Assembly: GCA_037367405.1 (NCBI GenBank)
Contig: JAZKJV010009784.1
Span: 1,364,001-1,428,000 of the forward strand
Length of the DNA stretch: 64,000 nt
Direction of reading: 5' to 3'
From: Ottelia alismoides
Lineage: Eukaryota; Streptophyta; Magnoliopsida; Alismatales; Hydrocharitaceae
The position numbers and the translations under genes are program-made. The notes under the pieces are model-generated. The model did not search any database, was not told the origin of the DNA, and saw only the letters and a list, made by a program, of their open reading frames with translations. Below, in pieces: positions 35,460-45,600 of this stretch (position 1 is its first letter; every line of letters begins with the position of its first letter).

Positions 35460-37030
35460 ACAAAAAGTGAGTTAGATTGGAGATATATGTCGAGACAAAC
35501 CTAGCTGAGGCTGGGATGATGCCAACATGTTCTTTCATGCAATGGCTAGTGATCAATGAGAGAAAATACATTAAGGGTATTGCTTTTTATGAGGAACATA
35601 TCCAGAATGATCAGGATGGTTGTGTTGTTGTGGTGGATCACTTATAGCCCTTGCCATGGTGAGTTGAGTGGTGAGCATAATTTCTTAAATCCAGGGTGAT
35701 GTTGGTACATGAGTTTGGGATGCATGAGATTCGTGATGTTTTTGAGTTGAAGGTGGATGGGTCACACACGGCTTATACGTATTTCTTGTATTTTTCTTTG
35801 AGGAGCATCATAGCTGCTTAAAAGATGATATCATGGCAATTTTGAGGATTTTTGTGAAGTTTTAGCTTCGAATGTATGAATCATTTTCCAATATTTTTGT
35901 TGTCTAAGCAAGATGTTGACATTCGAGATATGGTCGCATCACTCTCGAATGCCATAAATGTCATTTTAGCTAAGGTTATAGTGAATCATCCTGGGATTGT
36001 TCTTGGTGGCATCATTTCGCTATTACATACAACCTTTTTTAGGGACACTTTATGATGGATAAAGTGATGATGGCCACCAAAATGGTGGCGGATTAGAAGA
36101 GGCAGAGGTCAAGGGCATGTTGTGAATGTTGGACTTCCCTAAGGTGTATGTTTGCATGGATTGACCTTTTGTCCACTCGTTTCTCTTTAACAGATTCTAT
36201 CCCAAGACTTGGATTTCTTAGTTAGACGTGTGCTTGGATCTGCTAAGGCTCGAGGGGACGAACAATGTCAGTAGGCAAAGTGGACACTAATAATTAAGAG
36301 GTGGGGGAGGGCTTACTTTGTTATTCAGTAAGAACAATTCATAGAGATATCACTAGCCTAAGTGCTTATTTCTATATTTGTCTATTCTCTTTTAGACTCT
36401 AGCACATGATCTATTCTGCATAATTAGATATCACACCATTTTTGAGATTAATGGTAGGGAAAAGAGACTCTTTTAGATTTTGGACTGATGATTGGTCATA
36501 GGAGGGGTTTCCTTGTGATCTTTTCTAGGAATCTTTGTTCTATAGGAAAATAAAGATGTGTCTATGGTAGAGGCTTGATTGGAGGGGCGTGGTCCCCTCA
36601 ATAAACTATTGGCTTCTCGAAATAATAATTCTAGGATTTTGTGGAGCTAACCAACTCTGGGGAGGGTGGAGGGCACATTTGATGTGCTTGATTACTCGTT
36701 ATAGACTGATGTCGTCTTCTCGATAAACACAATGTACTTGGTTCTCTCTACTCCTAGGATGTTTGATAGTGGATATTCAGCCCATGATGTATATTAACTT
36801 GAAGTTATAAGGTTCCATTGCAAGTGAAAGTTGTCCCCTTGTTGATGAGAAAAGAACGATTGATGAATAAGGTTTGTAGACCTAATTCATGTGTGGGAAT
36901 GATGTGATGTGCCTAACGTGCTCGAGCAATTCAGATGTTGTGGATCACCTATTTTTTGCTTGTGCTTTTTCGAAAGAGGTCGGATCTCCATCTGACTAGA
37001 TGGATTTATTTTATGTTAGGGATTTTGTGT
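35460..37030 (+). pseudogene. LINE (non-LTR) ORF2 remnant: reverse transcriptase and C-terminal zinc-finger region
   Basis: Across shifting frames the LINE ORF2 order is visible. LKDDIMAIL and a PKKTDIRSMA-like degenerate stretch (about 35820-35960) are followed by VIVNHPGIVLGGIIS-like sequence (36000), then MDKVMMATKMVA and WTSLRCMFAWID (family FKVDFEKAYDSVDW). RDSFRFWTDDWS (about 36470-36500) marks the region before the C-terminal domain. The zf-RVT-type segment follows (QVKVVPLLMRKERLMNKVC then DVVDHLFFACAFSKEV, about 36830-36980). Much of the central reverse transcriptase, including any FADD box, is missing between about 36240 and 36420. Stops abound. Confidence 0.6.
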
Positions 37031-37139
37031 TTTTCCAAGGATCATGGGCTCTAAGACCCATGTGGAGAAAATGTGACCTCTTATTATTATGTGGATGCTA
37101 TGGTTAGCACTTAACATATGGATGGGAAGATACCATGTG

Positions 37140-37640
37140 GAACAACGTTATTAAGAAAACCATAGACGTTCGGTTAGGTAATCAAGCAAGGTGACACCAT
37201 GGTGCCTCGCCCACCTTAGGCAAGGTGTTTGATTGAAGGCATCAACAAAGGGATCACCTCACATCGAGGTGGAAGCCTCGCTTAGGCGATTGCACGGAGG
37301 ATGGTTGATTAAATACTCTACGTGATTAGGTTAAAATGAACCTAAACGAAGCCCCCAAACGCAAAATCCTTAAACCCTTGTTTGTTATTCCTTTTAATAC
37401 TTCATCGCTAATGGGACTTCCTTCAAAGCTTTGTCGTTGTGAACCCTCATCTCCTATTGCTTGCTTACGAGCACCTCAGAACTTGATGATTTTCCCTACA
37501 TCATTGTTGCCCCTACTATTGCTACCCTTCGCTTGATCGAGCTCCTCCTCTCCATCGCATCTAGATACTACTAAGTTAAGCAAACATGTCCCTCCAGGTT
37601 GACCTATAAGATCTAGGTTTCCTCAGGTTGGGGGATGTGG
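37140..37640. repeat. Degenerate GCCTCGC-rich repeat and unassigned DNA
   Basis: GGTGCCTCGCCCACCTTAGG, GCCTCGCTTAGGCGAT and similar inverted words (37195-37300) form a GC-rich dispersed repeat with internal complementarity. The rest to 37640 holds only spurious frames. Confidence 0.35.
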
Positions 37641-38640
37641 ATGACGATAGTGAGTGGCACGATTGTGGGGTAAGGGACACGACCTTCCTTATCGATGGAA
37701 GAGGTCTTTCTGCAGGAGCACCCCTTTGACTTCTGGAGGACGTCTACAACATCCGCACGCAGCCGCTAGCTACAAACTCTACCTAGCATCTAGCGTATGC
37801 ATTCTTGAAGGGGATTTGCATGGTTGTTCGCAAGATTCTACTGTGAATGCGCTCGATTTTGGGTTGTGGGTAGCCCTTTCTATTCTAGAGGGATAACTGA
37901 CCGAGAGGAGGGTCGCTTCAAGTTTGATTTTCAGATCTCTTTGCACTGGTAGAGAAGAGTGATCTGCTTGTTAGGATGCCATGGGTGGATGGTCAATGGA
38001 TGTCATGTTTCTTCTCACCTTTGTCTGGGTAACGTTTTGATGATTTTTTATAGATGTTTGAGGCAATTAATGATTGCTCTGGCCAATCTAAGACTGGGAC
38101 CATTGGATTTAGCGTTATGGGCGCTACTCTGTCAAGAAGGTCTACGAGACGCTTACCTCCAGATCAGTCTTTGATCAGGGCATCTTTGATTGAGATTACA
38201 ATCTTATATGTACCTTCAAGGTTGTCTTGAAGATAAACAATTTTCTCTAGTTGTACAAGCTCGAACGAGTCCTTACCAAGGTTAAAAGATCCACCTTTGT
38301 ATAGGGGGATGACACCATCTGCTCCATGTGCGGTAGTGGCATTGAGGACCTGGTTCAATTTTTCTACTCATGTCTTACATTTTTTATGTTTGGGATGTGT
38401 CAAATATCTGTTGGGTGGATCTCGCCTCCCACTCTAACTTTTGGAACATTGCTGGTGGCAACTAGTTCATGTCCATGGAGCAGCTTCTGCGCCCTATTGC
38501 CACGACTTGGGCGATTTGGTTTTCATGAAATAATATCATCTTCTGGTCGAAAAGGTCCTATGATGACAACGAAACCCATTTACCTAGATCTCTCATCGAA
38601 ACCTAGTGACGGTAAGTCTTTATATATTTAATAAATTTAT
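37640..38640 (+). pseudogene. Second LINE ORF2 C-terminal fragment (zf-RVT region)
   Basis: A frame from about 38110 gives YSVKKVYETLTS (family YSVKSAYxxL), then KVVLKINNFL, then the cysteine-rich CSMCGSGIEDLVQFFYSC at 38320-38373, where the family reads CxxCGxxxETxxHLFxxC. The domain normally ends LINE ORF2. The upstream part (37.64-38.1 kb) is more degenerate. The sequence becomes AT-rich after 38.63 kb, consistent with a decayed LINE 3' end, but no poly-A tail or target duplication could be confirmed. Confidence 0.5.
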
Positions 38641-38789
38641 GGGGTTGCACCTTTGGAGTGTTTCCTCCTTTTTGGATTAAAAAAATCTAGGACCCATTAT
38701 TTGCTAATGTTAATGCTATAAATTATAATTAATATACTGCTAATTGATATTATTTTGTTATAATATTATGGATATTATAACAATTGGAG

Positions 38790-39404
38790 GCTTCAACAGA
38801 TTGATTGAGCTTCGTTGGTGGAGAAACTTCAGAAGAATGTGGCTAGGTGGGACATCTCTTGCCTTTCGATGGAATGTCACTTTGTACTACTTAAATTTGC
38901 ATTGAAAATCATCTCTATTTTTTCTCTACTTGCATGTAGCCTGAGGGGTTCCTCTTTAGGCCTTGAGACAATTCTTCTAGTTGAGCTCTTAAGGGGAGAA
39001 TCATGCCATTTTGTTTGTGGAGTAAAAAATGGTAACACATCTATTGAAGGATGTGTGCTTGATCATGCTAAGGCTCGAGGGGACGAACAATGTCAGCGGC
39101 CAAAGTGGGCACTAATAATTAAGAGGTGGGGGAGGCCTTACTTTGTTATTCGATGAGAACAATTCATAGAGATACCACTAGCCTAAGTGCTTATTTGTAT
39201 ATTTGTAATTTTGTATATTCTCTTTTAGCCTCTAACACATAATCTATTCTGCTTAATTAGATATTTGTATATTTGTAATTTTGTATATTCTCTTTAAGCC
39301 TCTAGCATATGATCTATTCTGCTTAATTAGATATCACACCATTTTTAAGATTAATGATAGTGAATGGAGACTCTTTTAGGTTTCAGACTGATGATGATTG
39401 GTCA
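38790..39404 (+). pseudogene. Third LINE fragment, left part, split by a Copia insertion
   Basis: A 113-codon frame (38815-39156) begins VEKLQKNVARWDISCLSMEC, similar to the LINE ORF2 segment that follows the reverse transcriptase (family VEKIxKRLxxWKxxxLSxGGRLTLIKSVL). From about 39065 it repeats 36245 onward of the first LINE fragment (AAGGCTCGAGGGGACGAAC and following) at high similarity, up to the GATGATTGGTCAT that abuts the Copia LTR at 39405. The fragment resumes at 44386. Confidence 0.65.
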
Positions 39405-39530
39405 TATTCTATGAACCCTAGGCTATCTTATATAGGAGAGTAGCCTATGGGTAAATTAAATAAGACATTCATAAGAAGAAGGAAATTAGAAAATAGTACA
39501 AATAATGTAAGACATAAATATATCTGCACA
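39405..39530 (-). repeat. 3' LTR of the minus-strand Copia element (truncated)
   Basis: It aligns with 44259-44385 except for a 4-5 bp insertion (CCTAT) and about a dozen substitutions. The last ~25 bp seen in the other LTR are missing at the LINE junction. Confidence 0.8.
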
Positions 39531-39593
39531 CTCCCCTCGAGATGGAGCATAGATATCGATCATGCTCAGCTTGGACGAGCATTTATGGAATGG

Positions 39594-39995
39594 TCATCTA
39601 AGTAAGGCTTTGGTGAAGATATCTGCAGTCTGGTCCCCTAAGATGACATGAGACGTGGAAATAAAACCCTTCTGAATCATATCTAATATATAGTGGCAAT
39701 CAACCTCGATGTGCTTGGTTCGTTCATGAAATGCTGGATTGTTTACAATAGATATAACAGCTTGATTGATATATATATATATATATATATATATATCTGT
39801 AAGCACAGCTTTAATCCACATCATTTCTGTACTAACTTGGGCCATAGCCTTATTATCAGACTCGACACTAGATCTGGCTACAACAGTTTGCTTTTTGCTC
39901 CTCCATGAGACAAGAGAATCTCCAACATACACAACAAATCCCAGTGGTGGACTTCCTATCCTTTTGGACACCTTGCATAGGCTACATCTACGCAT
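39594..39995 (-). pseudogene. Copia RNase H domain with an AT microsatellite inside
   Basis: The 134-codon open frame contains SWRSKKQTVVARSSVESDNKAMA, then NNPAFHERTKHIEVDCHYI and DQTADIFTKAL, the standard Copia RNase H landmarks (SWxSKKQ, ARSSAEAEY, HERTKHIEIDCH, LADIFTK). Between them an (AT)14 run (39769-39796) encodes alternating Ile-Tyr. It replaces the stretch that normally holds the CDNQAA motif, leaving INQAV. The frame is still open, but an active-site Asp has been lost. Confidence 0.8.
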
Positions 39996-40119
39996 GCTGA
40001 GATAGTGACCTCCGTGCCTTTCCTAAACAGCAGGCCTGCACCTGGAGATGATTTAAGATACCTGAGTATCATCTGTATAGCATCCATATGAACCTGACGT
40101 GGTTGCTCCATGAACTGGC

Positions 40120-40959
40120 TCACCCGACTAAAAGAAAAAGATATATCGGTCTGGTAATGATAACATAAAGAAGTTTTCCTACCAGCTCTCTGTATCTCCT
40201 CCTATCAACCTCATCAGTATCTTCATCATATAGTTTCATGCTTGGATCCATATGTGTCGTACCAGGTTGACATCTGAGCATTCCCGTGTCACTTAGCAAA
40301 TCAGTGACATATTTCCTTTGGATCATCACAAGCCCTTGTTGATTTCTGGCAAACTCCAGTCCCAAAAAGTATCTAAAGACTTCAAGGTCCTTGGTGACAA
40401 ATTCACGACCCAGAAGTTCTTTCGCTCTCTTAATTCCGTGTATGTCGTCTCCTGTAATAAGGATATCATCAACATACACCATAATTGCAATCATACCTCT
40501 GGATGTTTTCTGTATAAAGAAAGCTTCTAGAACCAAGCTATATGGCTCTGCTTAATGCCATAGATCGCCTTATGAAGTCTACACACCTGTGAATACTCCC
40601 GCTCAATAGCAAAATCAGGTAGATGTTGCATTAGACTTCCTCCTGAAGATCACCATATAGAAATGCATTCTTGACATCTAATTGAAATAATGGCCAATCT
40701 CGAATCATTGCAACAAAGAGAAGGATCATGAGGTGGAATGACGAGCAACTGGGGAGAATGTGTCAAGATAATACACATTGTATGTCTGTGTAAACCCTCG
40801 TGCAATCAGGCATGCCTTGTATCTGTCAATGCTACCATCTACATTTTGTTTAACTATAAAAACCCATTTACAACTAACTGTAGACACGCCAGTAGGAGCT
40901 GGGATGAGGCTCCAGGTGCCTCTTGACTGAAGTGCAGCCATCTCTTCTTCCATAGCCAA
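40120..40959 (-). pseudogene. Copia reverse transcriptase domain
   Basis: The N-terminal part (40959-40726) carries WSLIPAPTGVSTVSCKWVF and KARLIARGFTQ-like sequence (here [25 protein letters not shown]). After stops and shifts, the palm segment is open at 40536-40120 with an intact active site MVYVDDILITGDD, then FRYFLGLEFARNQQG and RRRYRELVGKLLY. The intact YVDD shows the domain decayed by scattered lesions rather than loss of the catalytic motif. Confidence 0.85.
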
Positions 40960-40965
40960 ACGCCA

Positions 40966-41530
40966 TCAACTGTCCTTCAAAGCCTCTTGATAATTCCGTG
41001 GAATATCAATGTCAGATAGTGCAACAGCAAAATTCATGAATTCACCAGTCAAGCGATCAAAAGAAACCATGGATTCTATAGGATATGATGCACATCTACA
41101 CTTCTGCTTCCGAAGCACAATAGGCAGGTCCAAATCAACAGCCTCCACATATGTCTCCTGTAAAGAATCCTACTCAGATAAACCATTAGACCCATCATTA
41201 AAAATTGTATTCTCAGGACATACCTCATACGCGCTAGATGAAGAGCGATGACCATGAGCAGAAGCAAACCGACAGGTATAGTGGTGTGGCAATGGTGGAA
41301 CTAGGATTGTAACAGGAAGTGGAGGTGGCGTACGAAGTGGTGGCGGTGGTGGTAAAGGAGATGGTTGTGGTAGAGGTGTTGGAAGTGATGGTGGTGGTGG
41401 CATGTATATGGCTTCATCAGTGTCAGAAGACATCAATCGATCACCTCTAGGGGAGAAGTACATGACGGACTCGAAAAAGGTGACATTGGCACTAATATAA
41501 CACTTCCTGCGCATCAGATCATAACACATG
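40966..41530 (-). pseudogene. Copia integrase-RT linker with proline-rich segment
   Basis: Minus-strand frames read YSANVTFFESVMYFSPRGD-like sequence (family CYDPxxxKxxISRDVxFxE), then a run of prolines encoded at about 41285-41400 by GGTGGTGGC-type repeats, then NYQEALKDS (41148-40966). The last matches the conserved P-x-x-[FY]-x-x-A motif before reverse transcriptase. Confidence 0.65.
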
Positions 41531-41847
41531 TACCCTTTTTGTGTCCTGGACTACCCGACAAAGATACACTTGACAACTCTAGGAGAGAGCTTGTTAATAC
41601 CTGGAGACAATTGGTTGACGAAGGCAACTGAGCCAAACACACGAGGAGTAAGTGAGAACAATTCCTTTTCAGGGAAGGCTAGAGAGAAAGGAATCTGCTC
41701 ACCCAAGACTTACGAGGGCATGCGATTAATGAGATAACATGTTGTTAGAATAGCATCACCCCAAAAAGAATGTGGAGCACGACTCTGAATGAGAAGCATC
41801 CTAGTGGCATCAAGCAAATGACGATGTTTCCTTTCTGCAACTCCATG

Positions 41848-42462
41848 TTATTGGGAAGTATAGGCACATGATGTTTGATGAATAATTCCTTGGGTGGAAG
41901 AATAATTGGAGAGTGTATTAGTACATTCCAAGCAATTATCCGTTCTCACAATTTTTACAGAAGCAAAAAAAACATTACGAACTTCAGTTAAGATTATTTT
42001 GGTAACATTCTCAGCTTCAGATATATTCTTTAACGAGAAAATCCAAGAGAGACGAGAAAAATCATCAACAACGACAAGATAAAACGTGTGCCCCTGATGA
42101 TCAGGGACACGATTGGGACCCGAAATATCGACATGAAACAACTCAAAAATGGTGCTACTGCTCCGACTCTAACGATTGGGATAGGTAGATCGATGATGCT
42201 TTCCCAACTAACGATCCTCACATTGAAAGGCCGTGTGAGGCGAAATCTGGGGCAGAACACGACATAGTTTCTAAAGTGGTAGATGACCAAAGCACTGGTG
42301 CCACATAAATGGTGAGACAGGTCCAGCAGGTAGAGAGGAGATTCCGACATAGGGAGTTCGAACTAGGCAATAGAGACCGCCCTGCTCATGGCCACATCCA
42401 ATCACATTGCTCGTAAGGATGTCCTGAAAAACAAGAGAAGATGGGTCAAAATGGCTTGACAT
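41848..42462 (-). pseudogene. Copia GAG-pre-integrase and integrase core
   Basis: The pre-integrase zinc region appears at about 42310-42265 (MWHQCFGHLPL, then RNYVVFCPRF-like sequence in another frame). The integrase core (42141-41848) has FHVDISGPNRVPDHQGHTFY and VVVDDFSRLSWIF, RTDNCLEC and a NNYSSTQGIIHQTSCAYTSQ-like end. The two catalytic Asp contexts (HVDISGP, RTDN) are readable; the Glu context (PYTPQQNGVAE) is broken. Confidence 0.8.
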
Positions 42463-42766
42463 TGTAATCTTTCGTAATCTGATTGATTGGCAACAAATTC
42501 ATAGAGAAATCAGATGCATGCAACACATTTTTTAGATGCAAAGAGGGTGTCAAGCTAATCTCCCCCTGACCAGTGATCGGGGAGTGAGTCCCATTTGCAA
42601 TAACTGTAGTACATCCTGGAGGAACCTGTCTGTAGGCTATAAATTGACCCATGTCTCTACACAGATGATGTGTGGCACCAGAGTCCATAATCCATTCTAT
42701 AGCATCAGATCCACTACTGCTAGTGAGTGCATGAGTACTACCTGAGCACTGGATGAAGGGAAGCAA
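42446..42766 (-). pseudogene. Copia protease region
   Basis: The open frame contains WIMDSGATHHLCRD, the Copia aspartic protease active site (D-S-G-A-T), then CTTVIANGTHSPITGQGEI and LKNVLHASDFSMNLLPINQI, matching the family's G-x-G and VLYVPxxxxNLLSVxxL motifs. Confidence 0.85.
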
Positions 42767-42897
42767 CTACATCTAAATGACTCCCTAGGACCATCGAAGG
42801 TCGCACAGGATTAGAGGGAGGTATAATACCCCTCAATCGTGCTACAAGATCAATAAAGCGTTGATCCAAAGAGGAAGCAGATGGGAGCTCAATCTGT

Positions 42898-43705
42898 TCA
42901 GCCACTCGAGCAGAAGCAAGGAATCCATGCTTGGAGTAGCATGTATCCTCTGTATGTCCAGGGATGGCAGAAAGTACATGGCTGACGAACGCGACCTCCC
43001 CTGCCCTGAGGTCCACGACTACAAAATTGAGAAGATCCTCCGCGACTTCGGGATGCCGCCATTGCTGAGTATGTCTGGTTGACTGTAGAAGATGGAACGG
43101 TAATGCGACTGAGTCTACGGAAAGCTTCCTCCATAGGAGGAATAGTAGAGTATGCCAAAATCTGGGAACGGGCTGCCTCATACTCTAGATCAAGGGTTGC
43201 CAAGAACACAGCAACCATGGTGGCATTCCTATAAGTCTTCTGCTGCTCAAGGGTAGATGGGAGAGGCATAAAACTATATAGCATCTAAAACATCCCATGT
43301 ATGGATGTATATAATGAGTGAAGAGGTCGTCCATTCTGTTTGATAATAAAGATATCATGTTGAAGCTGCAGAATCTTCATCTTGTTCTTTGTCTGTGAAT
43401 AGGTAGCAGTCAGAATATCCCACATCGCCTTGGTTGTGGGCGGATGGAGTATATCATTGGCAATCTCTATTGCCAACATACCTGAAAGCCAAACTTTGGC
43501 ATATGCATCATCTGCATCCCATGAGGCGTTAACCCCAGTCTTCTCAGCTGGTTCTTCCTCGGTAAGAATGTTTTTCTTACCCATAGACTTCATCATGCTC
43601 ATGAACTGATAGCCCACAGTTCATAGTTTGACCCATCCTCTTGACTATAGGCGCATGACCTCTGAAGGCGCTTGTGGAGGGAATATCGACCTTGTTTTCT
43701 GACAT
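42898..43705 (-). pseudogene. Copia gag remnant
   Basis: A start ATG lies at 43705 (MSENKVDIPST). After a shift, the frame 43617-43285 gives WDADDAYAKVWLSGML and IANDILHPPTTKAMWDILTATY, then KILQLQHDIFIIKQNGR. This is the UBN2-type gag pattern (LSxxI...Ixxxxxxxt AkexWdxLxxxY...LxxeL). The continuation (43284-42898) includes YRNATMVAVFLATLDLEYE and a degenerate zinc-knuckle region near 42960. Confidence 0.8.
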
Positions 43706-43799
43706 GGCAACTTGAGAAGGCTAGGGCTGAAGACTAGACAGGATCGTTCTACACTGACATAAAGAGAGTTGATTGCATATATAGACTCATGCAACCAAT

Positions 43800-44111
43800 C
43801 TCAACATGGAAGAGGACTGGATGGCGGTGCCCCTAGAGGAGGATGAATACACCTCGCGGAAGAGGGAAGGTACACACGCTCAGGGGCCCCGGAACTAGAC
43901 GCCTGGGGCGATGACGCGCAGGGGTTGTGCGGCGCTAGGCGGCAACGTGTGCGCACAGGGGCACCTAGGGTCGGGGCGATGACGCACGGGGGTGCCTGGG
44001 GCGATGTCACATGGGGCTGGGCAGTGACCCGCAAGTCCGAGCTAGGCGGCGATGCACCAGGCTAGGGCACGAGAGGGAGAGAAAGATAGTAAGGCAGGAT
44101 TAGGGTTTCGA
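43800..44111 (-). other. GC-rich leader between primer site and gag of the minus-strand Copia element
   Basis: This stretch is strikingly GC-rich compared with the window and contains repeated GGGGCGATG[AT]C[AG]C words (about 43908, 43975, 44000). It lies where the 5' untranslated leader belongs. The 77-codon frame in it is low-complexity and unlikely to be coding. Confidence 0.5.
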
Positions 44112-44299
44112 AGCTCCGATCTAGGATCGCCGCTCTGATACAATATTGGGAAAAATCATCAAGTTGTTTATTCCATGAACCCTAGGCTCTCTTATATAGG
44201 AGAGTAGCTCCGGTCTAGGATCGCCGCTCTGATACAATATTGGGAAAAATCATCAAGTTGTTTATTCCATGAACCCTAGGCTCTCTTATATAGGAGAGT
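44112..44299 (-). repeat. 94-bp tandem duplication across the 5' LTR/primer-site junction
   Basis: Units 44112-44205 and 44206-44299 differ at one position (CGATCT versus CGGTCT). Each unit contains leader sequence, the primer site (TTGTATCAGAGC on the minus strand) and about two-fifths of the LTR, so the element has two primer sites. Confidence 0.9.
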
Positions 44300-44385
44300 A
44301 GCTGGGTAAATTACATAAGACATTTATAAGAAGAAGAAAATTAGAAAACAGTAAAAATAACTTAAGGCACAAATATATCTCCACA
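44238..44385 (-). repeat. 5' LTR of the minus-strand Copia element (about 148 bp)
   Basis: On the minus strand it starts TGTGGAGATATATTTG at 44385 and ends ...TTTTTCCCAATA before the primer site. It carries CTCCTATATAAGAG as a probable TATA box. Such short LTRs are unusual for a gag-pol-bearing Copia element. Confidence 0.75.
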
Positions 44386-44571
44386 TGAGGGGTTTCCTTG
44401 TGATCTTTTCTAGGAACCTTTGTTCTATAGGAAAATCAAGATGTACCTATGGTAGAGGCTAGATTGGAGGGGACATGGACCCCTCAATAAACTAATGGCT
44501 TCTCGAAATAATAATTCTAGGATTTTGTGGTGTTAACCAACTCTTGGGAGGGTGGAGGGCTCGTTTGATGT
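44386..44571 (+). pseudogene. Third LINE fragment, right part
   Basis: TGAGGGGTTTCCTTGTGATC and following repeats 36502-36660 of the first LINE fragment at about 90% identity, continuing directly from the part ending at 39404. It stops at a perfect inverted repeat. Confidence 0.7.
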
Positions 44572-44591
44572 GCCCTCCACCCTCCCAAGAG
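44541..44591. repeat. Perfect 20-bp inverted repeat at the LINE breakpoint
   Basis: CTCTTGGGAGGGTGGAGGGC (44541-44560), an 11-nt loop, and its exact reverse complement (44572-44591). The left arm is LINE sequence shared with 36650-36670; the right arm is absent from that copy and replaces the expected LINE continuation. Confidence 0.9.
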
Positions 44592-44639
44592 TGGAGGGTG
44601 CAACAGAGTCTGTTGCAGCCCTTGCTACATCAGATGATC

Positions 44640-45590
44640 CTTCTCCCTATTCAGATGGTAGTAAAAAAATGTCACTACATACAATAGGAAAGCGAGCACG
44701 ATGTGCCCTACCTATTAAAAAAGTAACATAATAATTCATGTGATAATGAAATAAACATATCAAACATAAAATTATACCATTCGATTCTGGCTGATCAGGA
44801 ATTACTACATCCTCAATTGCCACCCAGTCGATACCCTCCTCTACTACATCCTCAACAACTGCTAAGTGAACTCTATCCACCATAATTGTCGCAACGAGTG
44901 GTAGAATGTGTTGAGACCATATCTAAGCATCATCTTTGTTGGGTTGGTCTTTTTCTTTTTCAATATCATATCAACCTCGTGGAATGGTTTTAATAGGAAA
45001 TGCTCACCCATATTACTATTATCAAGAAGATAAAAAACATGATCAACTTGACAACATATGAAATACATCAAACCAATCAAATTTAGATAAATAATCAAAT
45101 AACCATGATAAAGGATATTTCTACGATCTCATTGATGGTATTATAATATCCATTGCAGCCTGATCTAAAAATGTTCTTCACATATACAACTAACAAGGGA
45201 TCATCTTCATTGTTACTTCTCAAAGGATAACCATATAATAGATATCCATCATAATAGTGAATGAACATAAAATGTCCGCATCACCAAACTATTCGAGACC
45301 AATGACAAGTCATTTCTCAACTTCAAAATTGGAACATGATTTTTAACTATTGTAAGAAATTCTAATATCATTATTCCTGAAAGAATTGAGAAACGCTTCA
45401 AATGAAAATTTTCAACCTTTGGATTCTGCTTCAAGATATATAGGTGTTCACCTGTAGACATTTTTAGAAAGAAAGTCATTTTGATGCCTTCTTAGGTACG
45501 CATATTTTCAGGAAAAGAAGCCCTTGAAGACTACCATTTTTCCTCGCTATGAGATATCCATGTGTAGAAAGGCTATTATCCAGTGGCAAT
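44640..45590 (-). pseudogene. Minus-strand coding relic, possibly CACTA transposase C-terminal region
   Basis: Three consecutive minus-strand frames (45479-45249, 45098-44862, 44883-44647) lie in line and overlap, suggesting one decayed gene. A stretch with FICCQVDHVFYLLDNSNMG resembles the FxxASQAxQVFYxxD segment seen downstream of CACTA TNP2 transposases, and IARKNGSLQG lies further upstream. The similarity is by eye and weak. An unrelated host-gene remnant cannot be excluded. Confidence 0.3.
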
Positions 45591-45600
45591 GGTGTTTTCT

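Larger units (their letters stand above)
39405..44385 (-). mobile_element. Minus-strand Ty1/Copia element with very short LTRs, inserted in a LINE
   Basis: The element is about 4,980 bp. The 5' LTR lies at the right (44238-44385) and the 3' LTR at the left (39405-39530), the latter lacking about 25 bp of its end. Both start (minus strand) TGTG[GC]AGATATATTT and carry CTCCTATATAAG. A polypurine tract CTCGAGGGGAG abuts the 3' LTR. The primer site reads TTGTATCAGAGC. Domains run gag, protease, integrase, reverse transcriptase, RNase H, all on the minus strand with scattered stops and shifts. LTR copies differ at roughly 10% of compared positions, so it is far older than the 8.1-kb element. The flanking LINE matches across the gap, which fixes the insertion point, but no target duplication remains. 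Confidence 0.85.

Noticed and set aside
37195..37300. CRISPR-like or satellite array in the GCCTCGC repeats
   Set aside because: Units are irregular, with no constant spacers; it is a degenerate dispersed plant repeat.
39741..39800. AT repeat as a promoter or origin
   Set aside because: It is a simple (AT)n microsatellite inside a Copia RNase H frame.
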